NCBI RefSeq assembly: GCF_964355755.1
Contig: NC_092670.1
Span: forward strand, 24,909,795-24,973,794
Length of the DNA: 64,000 nt
Reading direction: 5' to 3'
Origin: Antedon mediterranea
Lineage: Eukaryota > Echinodermata > Crinoidea > Comatulida > Antedonidae
Under the pieces are notes generated by a model that saw nothing but the letters and a program-made list of their open reading frames with translations, had not been told where the DNA came from and did not search any database. This document shows positions 24,001 through 39,000 of the stretch, in pieces (within the stretch, counting starts at the first letter, position 1; the number at the start of each line of letters is the position of its first letter). The position numbers and the translations under genes were made by a program.

Positions 24001-27000
24001 AGGTCAAAATTATTGATGCATGACTTTCGTATCGTAAGCGGCGTCCACTAATCTTGTACCTTGAGCTGTTGTAACGAACGAAAGAGTAGTGTCGTACGGG
24101 GTGGCTTCCACTAATCTTTTCCTGGTTCAGACCTATGGAGTTGTACGCCGCGTACAATACGAAAGCATAACTCCGTAGGTCTGAACAGGCCCTTTGTCTC
24201 TTTAATTTTTTACCTGTAGCTTCTACCTTAATGGATCGTTAACTTGATGATGAACCTAGGTAAGGTATAGTTTCACCTCCTGTCAATTGTGAATTATGTG
24301 ACATTCGTTGACCTAAAATGATCTTTTTGATGGAGTCATCAATGACTTGTTGTTCTATGAATCCCATAAGGAATGTAAACAACCAAAGAAAGTGTCTTAT
24401 TTCAGAGTAATTCTAGACATGAAGTTGAAAGGAACAGAATCACAATGGAAAGGTTTTATTGAAGCAAGTGGTTTTGTAGCTTCATTTTCACTTTTAAGAA
24501 TGTGAACAAGTTTTTTAACGATTTTCTATTTAGAAAGTGTGCCTTAATTATTGCAATCCAATTGCAATTCATTAATTTTACTTAGTACAGTAGTCTTGAT
24601 AACAAAATTTCCATAGTAAAAATAGAAAATTTTGTATGGCCTGACAAAACCAAGATCAAGTCAGAACTTTCTGTGGGATGTTGATTTTTCCATAATTATT
24701 GCTTTTTTGCCTGGTTTCCAATAATTTTAGTCCTCAATCATGACTTGTTCATAATTTGTATGTATTTTCCATAGTATTTTATTTACTTTTTATACATCCG
24801 TATTGGGCTAAAATTCCAAAGTATTGACATATTATACAGCAATATAGACTGATCCTTGCTTCAAGGGATGGATCAAATCTACAGTACTGATTGATTAGGT
24901 GTTTTAATGTCTTTTTGAGAACATCATTTAAAATATGAAATTGAGTTTTAATATTCTACATAGAAAAATGAGGTAAATATATTCACACAATATAGTGAGC
25001 TTGTTAAACACGATTTTTCAAAAAAGTGTATTTAATCTTAACTACAGTCTACCACCAGGAGAATTATTTCACTTCTTCCTAGTCAACTTTTTAGCCACAG
25101 CTGGCCTTGGGCTGGCATACAGATGTTAAAGTGTGGTTTTACAGGAGTTCATTCATATTTTATTGAAAAAGTTGAGGCAATAAATTGTTTAAACACAGTC
25201 AACTTCAATTCTGGTGAAATTCAAAATCAATGTACAAAAAAACTGTAGTGTAGGTGTTAAAGTTGTTCCTTAATATGGGTACCAGTATACCCTCCGATAT
25301 GACATTGACATGAATTGTAATTGGTCTAGTACATTTATATCCAATAATCCTTTATCATATACAGTACATAGCCTGCCATAAGGATATTAAAGAGTACTGT
25401 AAATATCATCACAAGCACATTGCACTGCATAAATTAGTCTGATTAGCTTGATTAATGACCTGTTTACAACATTTTGACGACAGTACAACTACAACGCATC
25501 ATTCATCATATAGTATTTGATTTGTTTCAAATTTAACATTTAGGACTAGATAGGAGCTTACGATTTGAAACGAACTACTGTTTTTATGCATTTACAGTAT
25601 TTAAGCTAATTGTCAAAGTCGTCGTCGAGCTCTGAAATGGATATTTTTTTATGAACGTACAGTACACCAAATAAAGACTCATTCAAATGTGTACTGTATG
25701 TCTGTGATAAACATAATGCAATTGCCTACTGTAGGTCATCCCAGAATTCAATGCTCCCGATTGACAAACATTTTCCAGAAAAAAAATTAAATCAAGAGAC
25801 TGAAGTATTATTAGGCTGTACTAATAACATTCAAGTGTATCATCTAACTAAACACTTTGGAATGTAAAATGATTTGACATCAAACACAGCTAAATTAAAC
25901 TAGGCTTACATCACCCTTGCGACATGATTTCAGAATGACATAACTAGTGTCGGTAGTTTTCATGTTGACTTGAATTAATCTTATTCTAGTGTATACAACT
26001 CGCAGCGACAGGATTCTGAATAAGTCCGACAAAATTGAACAGAATAATTGCTAACTCCAAGACACTTGTCTGTCAATTGCAACATTCATCCATTTATCAA
26101 AAATGTCTTTGCGCTCAACTTTATGTTTCCGCCTCAATCTCCCTTAAATTCAAACGATGGCCCATGAGGAGTGGGAGAGTTCATTAATATTAGAAGCTCA
26201 GAAAATTATTAATGTGGCAATAGATAGATAAGTGTCTTGGAGGGGGAGGGGTTGTTTTAATTTACTATTGGTAATCCTTGGCCACATTGCCTAAAGACAA
26301 AATAAAATAAAATATTCAAGGTGGCATTTATTTGAATAAATATGGTAAATAAAAACAAAATACAAAGCAATCAGTTTAAACTGCAAAGGTGATAGTTTGA
26401 GATATGGTAATATTAATAAGCTATAAAACATACAAGAAAGCTGTTGGCGTGTCATATTATGAAGCTGCACAATGTCTGAATACAACTTAATATTATACAT
26501 TTGGCATGTCATACAATAAAGCTGTACAATGTCTGAATATTATACTTACAAGCTACATCAACTTGAGCACCTTTACTAATAATAGTTCCAATATTATTGG
26601 ACACCAAACATCGATAAACTCCTTTATCACTCCGACTTGCCGACGATAACGATAACACATCTTTGTTGATATTTGGGTTGTCTATATCTTGACCGTTTTT
26701 CTGCCATGAGTATATTAATGGTGGATCACCTGCTGCCACGCAACTTAATGTTTCTCGATTACCCTCTACTATAATATTGTCTTCAGGGTGGATTCTAATA
26801 AAAGGCTGGTTATCTGGAAATTTAAAAAAATTAAAAAATTTATAATTAAACACGATGGATTTGTAAAAAAAAAAAAAAACAAAAGTCTTAATTGAAGCAC
26901 TCTGAAAGAAAACAAGATTAGGGAAAGAAAAAAGATGGTTTCAATTTCCCTTGCATATGAAATTTAAAACCAGAAATATTGAATCAACAAGTTTTATAAA

Positions 27001-30000
27001 TTCAGTGAAATTGTGTTTTTATTGCTAAGAATTTTTAAGATAATAAAACGGTCCACAAATTATTCTTTCAACAAAATAATAAAACGCAGTCAGAACTGGG
27101 TCCAACTGAATTTCCTAATTATGCAACTCAATATGTTATTACTTTTCTTCAATAAAAATGAAAGCGTAATTGTCATGATGGTACGATATTGTAAATGTCC
27201 GTAACGGTGTAGAGCAACAACAATTTAAATCTACGTGCATTTGGGAACAATTTCGTACGGAATCTGCAACAAATTGTAGTATTAAAAACTAGGACCACAA
27301 TATACAGTTCACTTCCTTTTATTGTAAATAACTGTAATTGTTAATAGTAATATGTCAATATCTTTCAATAATTTCTATACCTATTCCAAAAGCACATCAA
27401 TAAATTATCATATCTAAAAAATAATGGGAAAAAACCGATCTATTTTTTTCTGCAAAGGTATACTGATGATAATTGAGTTATGATATATTGTTTGTGAATG
27501 CTCTGAATGAATCTACTTGAGAACTTCTAAGTATGCAATTGTGTATTTAAAAGAAAAATGATTTGAAAATTTACAAGACACAAAAAAAGTCATGAAGTTG
27601 AGAATGAACAGTATACAATAGCTATCCATGACTGCAGTAATACCTAATATTTATTTTCCTCTCTAATCTGATACCTCTCAGTCAATATTTTCTAGCATAC
27701 AGTAATCTCACCCATGCTCTTTTGTGGTACTCTTTCGTGTAATTAGAAATTTTAGCATTCTAATCTAACACCGAATTGAATGGGTATTTTTTTTAATTAT
27801 TTTTGCGCTGCCATTTAACCGGTTACTAAAAAAATCGATGAAAATGGGGTTAATTTATTTTTATACAGCAGAAACAGGACCCATAGCAACATACAAGTCA
27901 TAACCAGCAAAACTAATGTGAAGTACTACTCAGCTTTATTCACAAAGCAAGTTTAACATACAAGCACAAACTAAAAGGTCTCAGGATTAAGGATTTTTAT
28001 TGGTTTAAATTGGACAAAAACAATTCTAGGCCTAAAGCTAATGGTTTTAATCAGTGTCTAGGCTTTCAAAAGCAACTTGAAATGTTAGCAACCTTGCATG
28101 TCCTAGGCCAATTGTCATCAGTTCAGCTGTTAACTAAAAACCCTAGAGGTTCTAAATAAACATTTTTAGAATACCAATTATAGAACTTTGCACCAAACTG
28201 ACCCAAAACTCAAATTAAACATTTTCTACCACAGACAGGTACATTTTAGCATTTACTGTATATGAAAATCAAACAGAAAAAGATTATATTTTTGTTAAAA
28301 TACAGTAAAGCAATAAACAGACTACTTTCATTTGAATGTTATTGTCATGTACTGTATTATTGAAAAGGCTACAATGTCATCTAAATTCAACAACTCTAAT
28401 TTGGACCTACTGTACATGTGCAGGGAAAAAATTACATTTACTCTGCAATTTTAGATATTATACATACTGAATAGGAACCACTACCATCATACTTTGACAA
28501 TACACATTTAAATAACTTTCTTTACAAAAATAGAACATTACAAAAAATAAAAATATCCCACGGATCGGCATAATTAACGATCAGTGGTTAACAAAAATGC
28601 TATACAATTACAAGTGATTCTATTCACTCAACTCAATAAAAAGAAACGTAACCTATATTCAACTCGTATTTTCTGTGCAGATTACGCGCACATATTCAAT
28701 CACTTTCTATACAAAAATAGAAGTATGCAGGGTTAAAAAAAGATCCTATATGAATCAGCAGATTAGTGGTTAATACAACTTGTTATAATTGGCAGCCACA
28801 CATGATTTGGTAGCTTTCTAGGCTTCAGGCTGTCTTCACAGTTGGATGTCATCACTGATTGCCTTTGTTTACTCAAATACTGTATATTATAAGCATGGAG
28901 ATGGAGAACATCAAAGGATCAGAATTAACGAATTTTAACCAATTTTGAGACCTGGAACCAAATAAAATTGTAATTTGCTAGGTGGAGTCGGCTACACAAT
29001 GGGTAGAATCAGGCTACACAATGGGTGGAGTTAGCTTTCTAAAGGTCGGAGTCACCTATCCCAGTTTATTTCCGAGTTCATTTTCATCTACAAGTACCAA
29101 ACCTAAAAGCGATTTATTTTTTCCCCCCACACCAAGTTTTTTTAAAATCCAGTTCAGGGGTTGTTGTCATATTAACACTTGTGTATTGTGTATTAAAATT
29201 ATAGATGAGACGAATACTTGTTGCAGCTCGTCTATCATTTTTATTCATAATAAATACTACTATCAATACAACAAAGTATGTTTAATTTACAGATAAACAC
29301 AACATACTCTATTGATACTAAAAAAACAATTAAATTGAGGAAGATGACTCCAAAAACATCATAATGGTTTTATACCATAATAATAAAATATTTTCCTTTC
29401 TTTTTTTTATTCAAGGTTGAAATAAATCATTATACAATTCAAAACGATTTACTTTTTTTTTAAAGAAGACTCTGTTTCCAATTTATTATATGAGATGACA
29501 AGATCAATATGTTATTAAAACTTTAAAACATAATTTATATTTACCGTTTCTACGTATGTAAACTAACTAATCCATGACGCTATTATGCAGTGTATTTAAG
29601 CTTTTCATGGATGATCGGCACAAAAAATATTACATCTGTAAGGTAAATGCTGGTATAATAATGTAGATGGCCTATATTTATTTCTGAAGTTTAGAATATT
29701 GAAGTCATTTGTTTTTAAAGTTTAGAAACTGGCATTAAATTGAATAGAGAGATAGCCAAACAAAACATAATTGTTAGTTTCAAATTTTGATCATGGCTGT
29801 CAAGCCTTCAAAGTTGAGATAGAACTTTTAAACTATATCATTCTATTCGTGTACATCACAATCACTATACTATTACTAACAGCAAAGTTCATCATTAAAA
29901 CAAAAATGTCAATCCCTGACATGAAAAAAACCTTTTTTAATAAAAATTGTGTTAAGCTACTTTTAAGATGGTTTACAAGACTATTTATAAAGAGCAATCA

Positions 30001-33000
30001 ATAATAAAAACACAATGTTCTGTTTTATAGGTTGTTGTAGCCTAATATTTCACTGATCAAAACAGACATTAATCTCATATTGAGCTGCATCGCTGGTAGT
30101 AAAGCTGTTGTATTGTTGCACAAGCAACTATTGCCTCTTTTGTTACTATCACGCATGTTGCTATCAATTCATGCATACATATTGATTGTTTTTGATATCA
30201 AATTAAAATAATTGGTCACGAACCTGGTACTATACTACTTCTTTGTAAATTCAGTCAGTCGCGGATAGCTCGTTTATTGTTTTTTTTTAATTCATTGATT
30301 ACCATGGTTTTTATTGCGTTAAACACAATGCTATTGCTGCTGTTGCAGCAAGGTACATAAAAGATGATGTAAACACAACCATGATATTGTTGATGTATTC
30401 CAACAGTTTACTAATTATTGCACATAGTAATTAAAAATTTAATTCATTCTGTGCAAATAATCCAGGTTGGTTGAATATTAATGTTGAATATTTAATCATC
30501 AAACAAAGGCAAAATGTATATATATATATATAAAGTACAAAATGTTTGAAAAATCAGCACTTTACTTGCAGCAATACATTAGCCTATATTGTATACATTT
30601 CTGACCAACTTATATTCATATTATTAATTTCTTACCAAATATTGGTGAAATTTATCATTTTAAGCTTGGTTTCAACTAGGACGCGACACAAGGGCAGGCC
30701 TTGTCTTTTGAAAAAAAAAGGTGTGCTACACATTGCACTCCTCAATACATTCAGGGGTTCTGTAGGTGTGCTGTTTGTATGTTGGTGTGTATAAGTTTAC
30801 CAAATTTAAGCGTGTTGTAAATCGCACTCCTCAAGGGCAGTTTAGGAGTGTGTTAGGTATAAGTAATCACACTCGCTTGCCTTAAAAGACAAGGCCTGCA
30901 AGGGCGCAAGTACAATGCAAGTGAATTGGCCAATCACAAGCAAAAGGTCGGATTATCCATCGCGTCATGATTAGGGTCAACTCACGTCGTGTTGCATCCT
31001 AGTGGGAACTACGCTTAATGCTTGCTACAGGACTGTACAAGTGTGCAAGCATGGAGTAACCCCCCCCCCCCCCCCCCCCCCTCAATGGTGTAACTACAGG
31101 TAAAGTCCATCGGGTTAAATGTAGGCCTAAATTATATTTTGAAGAACATATTGAGTGAAAATTTCCTTTAAAAACTGTGTAGTGTTATAATTCAGAAAGA
31201 GGAGTATTACTTGCTAATGATAGCAGTGGAAAATATAATAATCTTATACTTAATATTCTATTATTCTTATTAAACAGAAATTGTCCAGGTAATGAAAATT
31301 ATTCTAAGAACCTAGCAGTGAAAATATCATTATCATTAACTTATTCTTTGCACAATCATTATATACTTGTCAAAACACCATTTATTCACTGACCTAAAGG
31401 GAAATTCATTCAATCTAATGGGTTACAAATCGGATTGCAGAAAATCAATTGTATACGGTTTTTGGCACTATCTAGTTTGTCGATACAGTGTTTCTGATTG
31501 AGTAGATGGAAAATATTATGTTGCATGCACGGCGTTAAATGTAATTATTGTATTAAAAAGAATTCAATAGCTGGTGAAGTTTGAGTATTTACTATGAAAA
31601 CATAAATTGTGAAACTAGGACATTTCTGGTTGTTGACACGTTACTGTGGCTTTACATTTTATAAATTTCAATTATAATTTCTTTCTTTAAATTTTTAAAG
31701 AGAGTAGTAAGAAAAAATACAGATCAGATACAGTGTTGGTTAATTTAAATTGTAGTTAATTTTATCTTATTATATTTTTATGTAAAGCTCTGCCCACACT
31801 ATTAAATTTTATCTGACAAAAAAATGTGATGTGTCCATATATGGACATGATGATATCATATCACTACAATATTTAGGCATATGACCACCATGTTTGGGCA
31901 CATCACACATATTTGTCACATAAAGTTTGATAGTGTAGACAGAGCCACCAGTCAGAGTTTCGACTTTTGTCTAATAATTTAAAAAGCTCAAGTAGTAAAC
32001 GTATGAAATGCCATATGTGCCAAAATATTTATATTTTTACCAATATTAAGTCAAAATTCCATCTAGCACCAAGACTAATACAATGTATTCATTCAATTTA
32101 AATATCTATTTTAGTACAATGTGCACTGGGCGTAGCTTACATGAAAGTGATGAGAAAACCAGTCATTCATTATGTTTTGTGAGTTAATGATTAATAATAC
32201 TATGCAATAAATTACTTATGAAAAATAATTGCTTTGTCTGAAACAGATAATGAGAAAAACCTGTACATTAAAAATAATAATTGTGAAGCATCCTCAATCA
32301 TTTTAAATTCTTTATCTACAAATCCTACCATTAATATACTGTAATCAAATCATTTTAACTTTATACACAATTTATTAATATTAAAATAATACTATTACTA
32401 TCATTAATAAAGCAATATCATTTATCATACTTCTGTTATCATGCTGTCACAGTACCTATACCTCAGGACTAGATATTACTTTCTGTTCAACTTAGTAGTA
32501 AAATTTAATTAGTAAAATGAAAAACCCATGGTGGCTTTAGATGTAGAAATAGTGCAGATACAGAAAGTTTGCATTAGAAAGAGAGTATAGGAATCCAAGG
32601 GGGAGGTGTGGTTCAGGCGTGGATTTAGCCGAGGGCTAAATAGGCTTTAGCCCTAGCTCTCCCTTAAATTTTTCTCCAACCTGATAAATGGTTTCTATCA
32701 TTTAAAAAATATTTAGCCCATTAATCTATAATGCTGGATCCGCCCCTGTGCAGAACATAGAACAATATATGGAGTAAGAGCAGTTTTCTGTTTGGGCTCA
32801 TGGCAAGATGAAATATCAAAAAACTTACTTAAGAACTTTTGCTGAATAAATATTATTATTAATAGTTTCAGTTTAAGATTCTCGTTTTGCATTATAAAAT
32901 ATGGTCAGAAACCATCCCCTCTCCTTTCGATTTCTAGACCCTTTGGATTTCTAGACCCCTTGGATCTCTAGATCCCCCTCCTTAATGCAAACTTTTGTAC

Positions 33001-36000
33001 CATATTCCAACACCTCTAAAAGCCACTCATCACAGACCAGCAAGCACAGTAGTAAAGTGTTTAATGGGCTTTTACTTACTTAGTAATGGAATACATCATA
33101 ACTCAGAGCATGAAACATAAGAGTGTATTGATTATGAAGCAGGTGGTGGACACGATATGCTGTCCGTCGCCGCCGTATTTACGACGATTCGATTTAAGAT
33201 TTCATTGCACAATTCTAAAGACACTGCATCAAATAGCAATTTGTCTTGGAATGATACCTTAAGGTATGGTACGGCAGTTGCTAGGCAACAAATGCTAGTA
33301 GGGAATGAGGAATAATTTCCTTTTGAGAAGATTAAAATGACTTGAGGTGAAATTCATGGCACAACTTTTAATCAGGAATGATCAATAGACAGAGTATGTA
33401 TTTGCTGAAATTAGCCATTCATTTTATTCTGATTTAAATAGATAAAAATACTGAATGTATGCTTGCCTGGATACATAACATTTTATAAGAATTAGTTTAT
33501 TGGTAAATTTGATTTCATACACTTTTTGCTGACTGTTGGTGCTGCAAGCAATGTCAGTGTTATTATTAGTGATAATGTTACCAACTTGTTGGTGCTTATA
33601 AGTTATATTGCCCTTATTTCTGTTGCCAATGTTACTGCCCTTGTTGGTGCTTATATTGCTCTTGTTTATGTTGCCAATGTTACTGCCCTTGTTGGTGCTT
33701 ATATTGCCCTTATTTCTGTTGCCAATGTTACTCCCCTTGTTGGTGCTAATATTGCCCTTGTTTATGTTGCCAATGTTACTGCCCTTGTTGGTGCTTATAT
33801 TGCCCTTATTTCTGTTGCCAATGTTACTGCCCTTGTTGGTGCTTATATTGCTCTTGTTTATGTTGCCAATGTTACTGCCCTTGTTGGGGCTTATATCTGC
33901 CCTTATTTCTGTTGCCAATGTTACTGCCCTTGTTGGTGCTTATATTGCCCTTGTTTATGTTGCCAATGTTACTGCCCTTGTTGGTGCTTATATTGCCCTT
34001 ATTTCTGTTGCCAATGTTACTGCCCTTGTTGGTGCTTATATTGCCCTTATTTCTGTTGCCAATGTTACTGCTGTTGGTACTAATACTGCCCTTGTTAATG
34101 GTAATACTTTCCTTGTTTTTGTTGCCAATGTTGCTGCCCTCGTTGATGCTAATACTTCTCTTGTTTTTGTTGCCAATGTTGTTGCCCTTCTTGGTACTAA
34201 TACTGCCCTTATTAATGCTAATACTGCCTTGTTTCTGTTGCCAATTTGCTGCCCTTGTTGGTGCTAATATTGTCCTTGGTTCTGTTGCCAATGCTGCTGC
34301 CCTTGTTGGTGCTAATATTGTCCTTGCTTCTGTTGCCAATGTTGCTGCCCTTGTTGATGCTAATACTAACTTGTTTCTGTAACCAATGCTACTGCCCTTG
34401 TTTGTTCGTGCTAATACTGCCCTTGTATATGCTTTACAGGTCTTGTTGCTGTTGATACTTCTTAAAGCTTTTTTTCATTTCTTGCAATAAAGATTTTCTT
34501 AGAAGATGTCCTTATTAATATTTCACTACGAGCTCAACATACTGAAGTGTAAGAGAGTCGCTGCTTATTTTATTAATCTTAACATTTCCTTAATAATACA
34601 CTGATGTATTTTGGCATCCAAGGATTTCTTTGTATTTAATAAGTTAAAATGTTATATGAGGATTAAAATAATTCAATGTCATTGATGGCAACATAATGGG
34701 AAAAACCAATCACTTTGAGAATGAATCTTTGCAAACAATTTTTAATAACACACAGCAATGCAAGTTGTAATATCTCAAAAAAGTTTAAAAAAATATAAAT
34801 ATGGCGTGTTTCCATACAAATTTTAGATTAAAAATGTTCAAGTAGCATATAGGTTGCATGAGCACATACAAAAATCATACAACGACAACGAAGAGATGAA
34901 AGATAATTTATATGTTGAAGTACAACGTATCAAAAAATATTGACGTGTTAATCCTCCAGTGACAAGAAACTCATTTAAACTTATAGCAAGATGTTCTCTC
35001 TGGTGTTTTAAAAAACACATTTCACATTCACATATGGAACAAAATAAATAAATTATTAAAAAATTAGGTTTTTGAGAGAGAAACGAACAAATGGCTATTA
35101 ATTGTAAAAAAGCAATTAAAATTACAGCAATAAACTATACAGTGTTTGTTATGGTTAATTCATTTTTTTTATGATAATTCATTTGTCAAAAGAGTGTGGT
35201 GATAATCATCATCATGTGTTTTTTTTTTAGAATTAATGACAACATTTTTTTTTTTTTCAGAGTTCAATATTTTGTAAGAGATTAGGGAAGCTTGTTCTCA
35301 GTATTGGTAATACTATTAGCTATCACGTTAAAACTTGCTCATTCTAACTTATTTGAATGTTGCGCATGAACTTTTTCTAAATTTGGTTGATTTGACACGG
35401 AAACAACCCTAATAATATTACTGTATATGTTCCATGGTTCTTGCAGCATTTGAGGCTTCAACCTATTCTATCTAGGTACTCAACATTAGTTAGTAGTTAA
35501 AGTACAGTAGTAGTATTATGCCAATATTCCCCACTGCTGGAGGGCTATATGGTTTACAATAATGTACAACTTACATAAAAAATATATTCCTATATTCTCA
35601 AATTCCTTAATAAATATTACAAAAAATACTAAAAGTTTTTTTAGTTATGATGAGTAGAAAACATTTTATCAGCTTTTAAGTAACAGCATAATGTACATAT
35701 TTTTGCAGACTACTGTACGTCGGTATTTGAGTATGTAACGGATAATTACTGTACATCCAATTCAAATAGCTTCGTTTCACATTTCCCTGCATGTGTTGGG
35801 TTAATAACATGTGATATCAGATGCTGTCAGCAAATAAACAGATTCAATAATAACTTGTATCTAGCACTTGCATTATTACTACACACTCTATGAATCTCAT
35901 AGAATAAATAGTTAACCGATTTTGTGTAATAAAAGTCAGCTTTAAAATGTACATTCCTACAAAATAGTTTGATGATTATCTGATAATTATTCTTCGAGAA

Positions 36001-39000
36001 AATTATACAAAATTAATGTTTATAAATGTACTTGGAACAATAAAATGCAAACACTATTGTTTTTCAAATTGCACTTAAAAATTATCAACTGGGAAAAGAA
36101 TTTGGGACATTTGAATACTTATGTTGGCCGACTGTAATATTAGGAGCGTGCACATCCAACAAACAATCACAGTGTATTTTGGGGGAGTGGGGATGCCCAT
36201 GTTATGGAATGATAGGCGGACTAGTCCATTATTGGAGAGGGGTGTACTGTTCAAAGAACTTAGTAAACTAGTTGAATCTTAGCTTTCCCTGATATAGTAT
36301 CACAGGTACTTTTGTGAGTGAGATAATACAACTTTGTTTTCATGACTTAATGCCTATTCAATCACTTCATAAAATGGGAATTTTGAAAAGACTGTTTTAA
36401 GTGATTAAATAAAGTTTATCTAATGAATGAAAAAACTAATATAATCATGCAATAAGACTTGCAATTTTATATTTATTATTAATTTGAGGATAAAGTGTAA
36501 TATTTCAGATTTTAATACTTACATAAATTTATTGTCAAGTTACGGTATGCAGAATACATTATCATTTCTAACTTAATCTTACTAGGTTTATGTGCATAAT
36601 TTATAGGAATAACTCTGGCATTTATAGATAAAAATCATTACATATTCATGCAATTTTAAAGAAGGATTTTTGAGAGTATTGGTAAAAAAGGGTGGGTACA
36701 GCACATAATAATTTTTTTTATGAACATTTTCTCTGTGTACAGTATATCTACAGTAACTAACTGTATGTATAATCAAATAAATCCTTAGAATAATGGCATA
36801 ATGTTTAAACATGCAGACTTTGTACAGTACAATACAAATATTCATAGAATGTTTTTAGTACAATGACTAGACTGGCTTTACAGTGCAAATGTTTGTATAG
36901 CAACTAACAGTAGTGGGCAAAGGTTTATTTGTTTCTCTGTAGACAATGATGACACCTACCACAGTGGCAGAAATTACAAATAATGTTATTGATTGAGGAC
37001 TAAATTGTTTCAAGATTTAATTATGATGATCTTCATTTTCAAGCCTTCCATAGACACAGTGTGTCAAAAATAAATGTAATATTTATGCCAAAATATAAGG
37101 CAACCTCGGCTAACATCCATTAAACACTACACGCACGTTATTAAAATGGTAGCCAAATTGTCTCTTGTTATAAAGTATTACAAGGCCAACAATTTTATTC
37201 ATTACATTTATGGAATTTTTTCCGATTCCATATTGATACAAGTTGCATAATTTTAGGTTAAATCATCTTATAAAAAATTAGTTTATGAATCAATTGATTT
37301 TTACAATATAAAATTTAATTTCAGAAAAAATATTTTTTTTATATTTATTGAGTGTACTTTCAATCTGGCAAGATCCTATTACAGTGTATACAGTAGGTAC
37401 TCAATTAAAATGGTGCTGAAAAGATTGTTATTTTTAGAGAAAAATTTGAATTTAAATCAACATTTTTGTTTGTCGAATAACAAAAAAACTTTATTACTGG
37501 GATAGTGTTGGGATTAGATATTAAGTATATGCTTTGTATACAGTATTGTACAAAGAAATGCTGTGATCACGTTGGATTGGAAGCAATAGATTGTCCTAAC
37601 AGCAATGGATCACTTCCTGTATTTACTGCTATTGCTAGATCTTATCGCAAACAAGTCTATTATTATTGAGGTTTCTGTAATAACCTGCCTGTAGCGATAC
37701 AAGATGTCAGTCATGTACATAGTACAATTAGTGGAGATGACAAGCTATCTCAGTCTAATGTATAAAAGGGTATTTTGACTAGGGTATAGCTACAACAGTA
37801 CTGTACACTGTAAACACTGGGTTCAATATAGAAAACTGACACTAATGCACTGTAAAATGAAATATAGAGAAACTTCCTAAAGACAAATCAAAACTCACAA
37901 ATTAATAATGAAATCATGATACAGTACTGTATGGAATAAAGAAACGTGTGCACTAACTTTAAACACTGCAGCTATGTATATCATCTGGTTGAAACATTTG
38001 ATAATACTGTACATGTTCTTAATGTCTAAATTATTTTAATATTATTCATTAGCGCGATTAATTATGTATTAACAATTTTGTTAAAATATTTGTATTTGTG
38101 TCACACTGTACTCTAAAAGATACTGGTAGTTTAATGATCTAGGTTAAATAGTTACATGGTACTATAATTAATAACTGTACTGTAGGTAACTGGTGGTTAA
38201 CACAACAATATTTTCCAATAAATTCAATTAATCCTTTGCTTGAAAAATACAGCTTATTACACAAACCAACAGTGGTGTTGGTAGTTTTGCCAGTTTATTC
38301 AGCAGGTAAAGGTTATCCTACAGTAGTTATATAAACTACAGTCTATTTTGTGACTTAGCTAAAGCTTGGTTCACACTTAGCACATAGCATTTACAAAATA
38401 CAGTTTATTTTATGGCTAGCTAAAGCTTGGTTCACACTAGCAAATAGCATAAACAAAATACAGTTTATTTTGTGGCTAGCTAAAGCTTGGTTCACACTTG
38501 AACTCAACGCAAAAGACGCAAGTTCAACCTTGTGCGACAGATTATACAGGTTGAATTTCACATCCTGATATAATATATTTTGTAAAATTTATAATTTAAC
38601 AATATTGTGAAATAAATGACCACAAAAATATCATACAGTAGTATCAAAATAACAACTTCTTGTTATTTATCATTTATAGGCAATTGATGTACATCACTTT
38701 ACAAGCGAGATTAAAACAATTTCACTGTAAAATGAACAGCACAATGATTGACACCTAAATGTAATTAAATACGTACAAATTTCAATTCATGTGACATCAG
38801 ATATATTCTTTACAATTTTATAATTATGAAAGCCTTCAGTCAATGAATGATAGTATACTGCATAATATAAATTGATGTTTAAAGAGTCACCACGTTGTCA
38901 AATGTCATACAGAGATATACTCGTTTTACAAGCGCTACATTACAACAGTCAGCAATAGTGCCTGTATTTTAATAAAATGTCCAAATAGTTGTCTTAACTG

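Larger units (their letters stand above)
18583..26549 (-). other. Two SDK introns split by the Ig2 exon at 22794-22874
   Basis: The introns are 4.2 and 3.7 kb. They contain the 34-bp array (19.9-20.3 kb), the TGTTCAGA MITE (23.8-24.2 kb) and otherwise plain AT-rich sequence. Confidence 0.75.

Noticed and set aside
33526-34455. Several overlapping open frames on both strands as genes
   Set aside because: All coincide with the 48-bp tandem repeat and lack splice or promoter support; kept only as a repeat and a finding.
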